From NCBI GenBank assembly GCA_031366885.1, contig JANLPB010000247.1, positions 1-6,339 of the forward strand: a DNA stretch of 6,339 nucleotides. Direction: 5' to 3'. Position numbers and translations under genes: made by a program. Position 1 is the stretch's first letter; every line of letters begins with the position of its first letter. This stretch comes from UBA668 sp031366885. Its GTDB lineage: Bacteria > Actinomycetota > Acidimicrobiia > Acidimicrobiales > Ilumatobacteraceae. This document shows positions 4,304-6,339 of the stretch, piece after piece. The notes below the pieces were generated by a model, which was not told the DNA's origin, searched no databases, and saw nothing but the letters and a program-made list of their open reading frames with translations.

Positions 4304-5235
4304 ACAGTACGAGCGTGGTCGATGTCGTTTTTCAGTTGACTGACCAGCGCATCGATGCCGTCAAACTTGCGTTCGCTGCGCAGGAAGTGCATGAACTCCA
4401 CGTGAGCCGCCTCGCCGTACAGATCGCCGGCGAAGTCCAACAGGTGAGCTTCCAGCAGTGAATGGTCCGCGTGCTCGTAAAACGTTGGCCGCCGCCCCAG
4501 GTTGATCGCGCATGCGGTGCGGCTGCCATCGGGTCGGTGGTACCAACCGGCGTACACGCCGTCAGCGGGAACGCAGATGGCAATCGGCACTTCTACGTTG
4601 GCGGTCGGGAAACCCAACAGCCGACCGCGTTGGTCGCCTTGCACCACCACCCCCCGGGCTTCGAAGGGATGGCCGAGCATGGTTGCAGCCAGCTCGACCT
4701 GCCCGCCGGCCATTGCACGGCGGATGGCAGTCGAGCTGATTGGCTCGTCGGGACCATCGGAACGCGGCAGCAGCGAGAGCGGCAGCACTTCAAAATCTCG
4801 TGCGGCACCGAGTTCGCGCAGCGTCGCGACGTTTCCTTCGCGATCGTGCCCGAAGTGGAAGTCCTCCCCCACCACAATCACCGAAGCGGCAACGCAGTCG
4901 ACCAGGACGCGCTGCGCGAAGCTCATCGGGGCCTCCAGCGACTGCGCCTCGTCGAACTTCACTACCAGCGTTGCGTCGATTCCCGTTGCGGCCAGCAGCT
5001 CGAGTTTCTGGTCCAGATCAGTGAGGAGCTGCGGCGCCGACTCCGGTCGTACCACGGAGGCTGGGTGCCGATCAAAGGTGAGCACTGCGCTGCGGGCACC
5101 GGTGGCTTCAGCGATACGGCGCACCTCGGCAATGACGGCCTGATGGCCGAGGTGCACGCCGTCGTAGGCGCCGATGGTGATGACGGTGCGCTCGCCTGGC
5201 CACGGAGAAACGGACAGATCGGTGACGACTCGCAC
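4294..5235 (-). CDS. ribF: Bifunctional riboflavin kinase / FMN adenylyltransferase (FAD synthetase)
   Basis: RibF converts riboflavin to FMN and then FAD in the cytoplasm. This protein has 313 residues, the normal length. The N-terminal adenylyltransferase domain shows TIGAYDGVHLGHQ (20-32, HxGH-type nucleotide-binding motif), VVGEDFHFGHDREGN (121-135) and PISSTAIRRA (165-174). The C-terminal kinase domain shows GRLLGFPTANVE (204-215, with the Mg/ATP-binding PTAN), DGVYAG (225-230), INLGRRPTF (244-252) and LEAHLLDF (261-268). The start is a GTG at 5235-5233; an in-frame stop lies eight codons upstream and no Shine-Dalgarno is present. A TAGCGT element 7 nt before the GTG suggests a leaderless message. 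It follows the lipoprotein gene by 53 nt and abuts the binding-protein gene with zero spacing. No FMN riboswitch is seen nearby. Confidence 0.96.
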   Translation of the reverse strand: MRVVTDLSVSPWPGERTVITIGAYDGVHLGHQAVIAEVRRIAEATGARSAVLTFDRHPASVVRPESAPQLLTDLDQKLELLAATGIDATLVVKFDEAQSLEAPMSFAQRVLVDCVAASVIVVGEDFHFGHDREGNVATLRELGAARDFEVLPLSLLPRSDGPDEPISSTAIRRAMAGGQVELAATMLGHPFEARGVVVQGDQRGRLLGFPTANVEVPIAICVPADGVYAGWYHRPDGSRTACAINLGRRPTFYEHADHSLLEAHLLDFAGDLYGEAAHVEFMHFLRSERKFDGIDALVSQLKNDIDHARTVLA

Positions 5236-5242
5236 GTCGGCA

Positions 5243-5248
5243 ACGCTA
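5243..5248 (-). promoter_or_regulatory. Possible -10 element for leaderless ribF
   Basis: On the minus strand TAGCGT fits TAnnnT and ends 7 nt before the GTG start codon of ribF. No Shine-Dalgarno or clear -35 is present. The hexamer is less typical than the plus-strand examples, so a chance match is possible. Confidence 0.33.
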
Positions 5249-5279
5249 GCGGGGCACAGTCAGGCGAGCACTACCCCGC
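5249..5279 (-). terminator. Possible hairpin between the lipoprotein gene and ribF
   Basis: GCGGGG (5249-5254) and CCCCGC (5274-5279) form a 6-bp GC-only stem with a 19-nt loop. It starts 9 nt after the lipoprotein stop and ends next to the candidate ribF -10. It could separate the two genes transcriptionally. The loop is long and there is no U-tract, so this is weak. Confidence 0.28.
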
Positions 5280-5288
5280 GGGCGCTGA

Positions 5289-5810
5289 TCAGCAGCCGGC
5301 AGCATCTGACGCGGTTCCGAATGCAATCTTCTTTGCGAGCACTGCAGTGATGTCGGGCCCGACGTACGTCGCCAGCTCGGCCGGCGCCGCAGTGTCGGCG
5401 GCGAAGCCGCGCTGCGCAATCTCGTTCGCACCTCGGTAGAAGGCAATCGCATCCGCGACACCAGCGTCGTAGGGCTCCAGGGTCGCCAGCGTGTCGAGTT
5501 GATTCCCGAAGTCGGACATCGTGCCGACGCCCGTCATCCACTGAGTCACGTCTGGCTGGTTGCCCAGTTGCGCGATGAGCTGGATATTGACAATCGCGTA
5601 GCCAAAGGCATCAGCGACGGCCGCGCAATCGACCGCGCCACCGGGCGCTGCGGAGGAGCCGTCGGTGGTGACCGGTGCTGGAGAGTCGGCGACGAGCGAC
5701 CCGTTGGCCAGCGTGCCTGATGCCCCGGAATCTCCCGACGACGAGTCGGTGCCGCACGCACTCAGCAACCCTGCGATGGCGATGACGACTACTGCTGCTC
5801 GACGAATCAT
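5289..5810 (-). CDS. Small secreted lipoprotein of unknown function
   Basis: A 173-residue protein I do not recognise. The N-terminus is a clear lipoprotein signal: MIRR, a hydrophobic stretch (5-16) and lipobox LSAC, with Cys19 as the lipidation site. Residues 20-58 are a Ser/Gly/Asp/Ala-rich tether. The rest (about 59-173) looks helical, with VDCAAVADAFGYAIVNIQLI at 60-79 and a second amphipathic part near 120-165. Apart from Cys19 the only cysteines are Cys62 and the very last residue Cys173, so a disulfide joining the two ends of the folded domain is plausible. It starts 21 nt after truB and is followed by ribF, so it interrupts the common truB-ribF pair. No link to flavin or tRNA metabolism is evident. 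A solute-binding or cell-envelope role would be a guess. Confidence 0.8.
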   Translation of the reverse strand: MIRRAAVVVIAIAGLLSACGTDSSSGDSGASGTLANGSLVADSPAPVTTDGSSAAPGGAVDCAAVADAFGYAIVNIQLIAQLGNQPDVTQWMTGVGTMSDFGNQLDTLATLEPYDAGVADAIAFYRGANEIAQRGFAADTAAPAELATYVGPDITAVLAKKIAFGTASDAAGC

Positions 5811-5817
5811 GCGTCGA

Positions 5818-5823
5818 ACCTTA
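5818..5823 (-). promoter_or_regulatory. TAAGGT element before the small lipoprotein gene
   Basis: On the minus strand TAAGGT ends 7 nt before the ATG at 5810. It can be read as a -10 for a leaderless mRNA, or its AAGG as a weak Shine-Dalgarno (8 nt spacing) on a truB read-through transcript. The sequence does not decide between the two. Confidence 0.3.
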
Positions 5824-5831
5824 CCCGTGCG

Positions 5832-6339
5832 TCATTGCGCGAGGACGACCGCTGGCTTGGCCTCGGTGCCGTCGCGTGGTTCATACATCGCGAGCAAGTC
5901 GCCATCGGGACCGAGTACAGCCCACGGCCCATCGCCGTCAAAGCCGGCGCGAACTCGGTCCAGTGACCGACCGTTCGCGACAAGCGCCGCAGCCTCCGCG
6001 CTGAGGATGACCTGCGGGTAATCGCGCATTGCCTGCGGCAACGACAACAACTCCACATCGTCGGGCGCAGCGGCCTCCGTCGCGGTGAAGCTGCCGACCG
6101 CGGTACGGCGAAGGTTGCGGAGGTGGGCGCCGCCGCCACAGAGTCGGCCCAGGTCGTCGGCCAACGTGCGGATGTACGTGCCCTTGGAGCACTGCACTTC
6201 GATGGCGTACACCAGCGGGCTCTCCGTGGGCGCCACCTCGAAGCGACTGACCGTGACGGGGCGGGCCTGCCGCTCGACCTCGATGCCTTCGCGAGCAAGC
6301 TCGTGCAGGCGCTTGCCATCTACCTTGAGAGCGCTGACC
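5832..6339 (-). CDS. truB: tRNA pseudouridine(55) synthase TruB, C-terminal part (partial)
   Basis: TruB isomerises U55 in the T-loop of most tRNAs to pseudouridine. The gene enters from the right edge, so the N-terminus with the catalytic Asp (the GTLDP-type motif) is outside the window. The 168 visible residues begin VSALKVDGKRLHELAREG (1-18), then VERQARPVTV (21-30), the signature SKGTYIRTL (51-59) with DDLG (61-64), and GGAHLRNLRRTAVGSFT (69-85). A variable C-terminal part (about 90-168) ends PAVVLAQ. Val at visible residue 1 stands where E. coli TruB has Tyr76; as I recall, actinobacterial TruBs commonly carry Val here. The stop is at 5834-5832. Confidence 0.93.
   Translation of the reverse strand, partial: VSALKVDGKRLHELAREGIEVERQARPVTVSRFEVAPTESPLVYAIEVQCSKGTYIRTLADDLGRLCGGGAHLRNLRRTAVGSFTATEAAAPDDVELLSLPQAMRDYPQVILSAEAAALVANGRSLDRVRAGFDGDGPWAVLGPDGDLLAMYEPRDGTEAKPAVVLAQ

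Noticed and set aside
4462..5439. A 325-codon plus-strand open frame opposite ribF
   Set aside because: It lies across the ribF coding strand, which carries all FAD synthetase motifs. The plus-strand product has no recognisable domain and is typical of antisense open frames in GC-rich DNA.

Overview
The window looks like chromosomal DNA from a high-GC actinomycete (Actinomycetota). The translation-related proteins and the promoter style would suit the class Acidimicrobiia, but that placement is recalled family resemblance and was not tested. All genes run in two blocks on opposite strands.

The minus strand carries a housekeeping block that is conserved in many bacteria. Reading right to left it holds the 3' half of truB (tRNA pseudouridine-55 synthase), a small unrecognised lipoprotein gene, ribF (riboflavin kinase/FAD synthetase), then rpsO (ribosomal protein S15) and the first 14 codons of pnp (polynucleotide phosphorylase). 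As given, rpsO is broken by one missing base near 416-421, and restoring that base recovers a complete S15. The 254-nt rpsO-pnp spacer holds a terminator-like hairpin, a good promoter match and three further hairpins ahead of pnp. This resembles the RNase III and PNPase controlled leaders known from E. coli and Streptomyces.

A four-gene plus-strand cassette sits between ribF and rpsO. It encodes an ABC ATPase, an ABC permease (4-nt ATGA overlap), a cytoplasmic fusion of an AroQ-type chorismate mutase domain to a VOC domain resembling 4-hydroxyphenylpyruvate dioxygenase (HPPD), and a lipoprotein substrate-binding protein of the NMT1/THI5 type. Together they would make a complete importer of the nitrate/taurine/thiamine-precursor class plus an aromatic-pathway-like protein. 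The substrate cannot be read from the sequence. An aromatic compound is suggested by the fusion protein, and a riboflavin- or pyrimidine-like vitamin precursor by the binding-protein family. The last cassette gene meets ribF tail to tail with no base between the two stop codons, and a 7-bp inverted repeat spans the junction.

Three plus-strand genes (ATPase, fusion protein, binding protein) share one start layout: a TAC(A/G)(C/G)T hexamer, exactly 8 nt, then ATG, with no Shine-Dalgarno sequence. This points to leaderless transcripts. ribF and the small lipoprotein show a similar TAnnnT element 7 nt before the start. rpsO and pnp instead have Shine-Dalgarno sequences. The most interesting item is the mutase-VOC fusion and its link to an uptake system.
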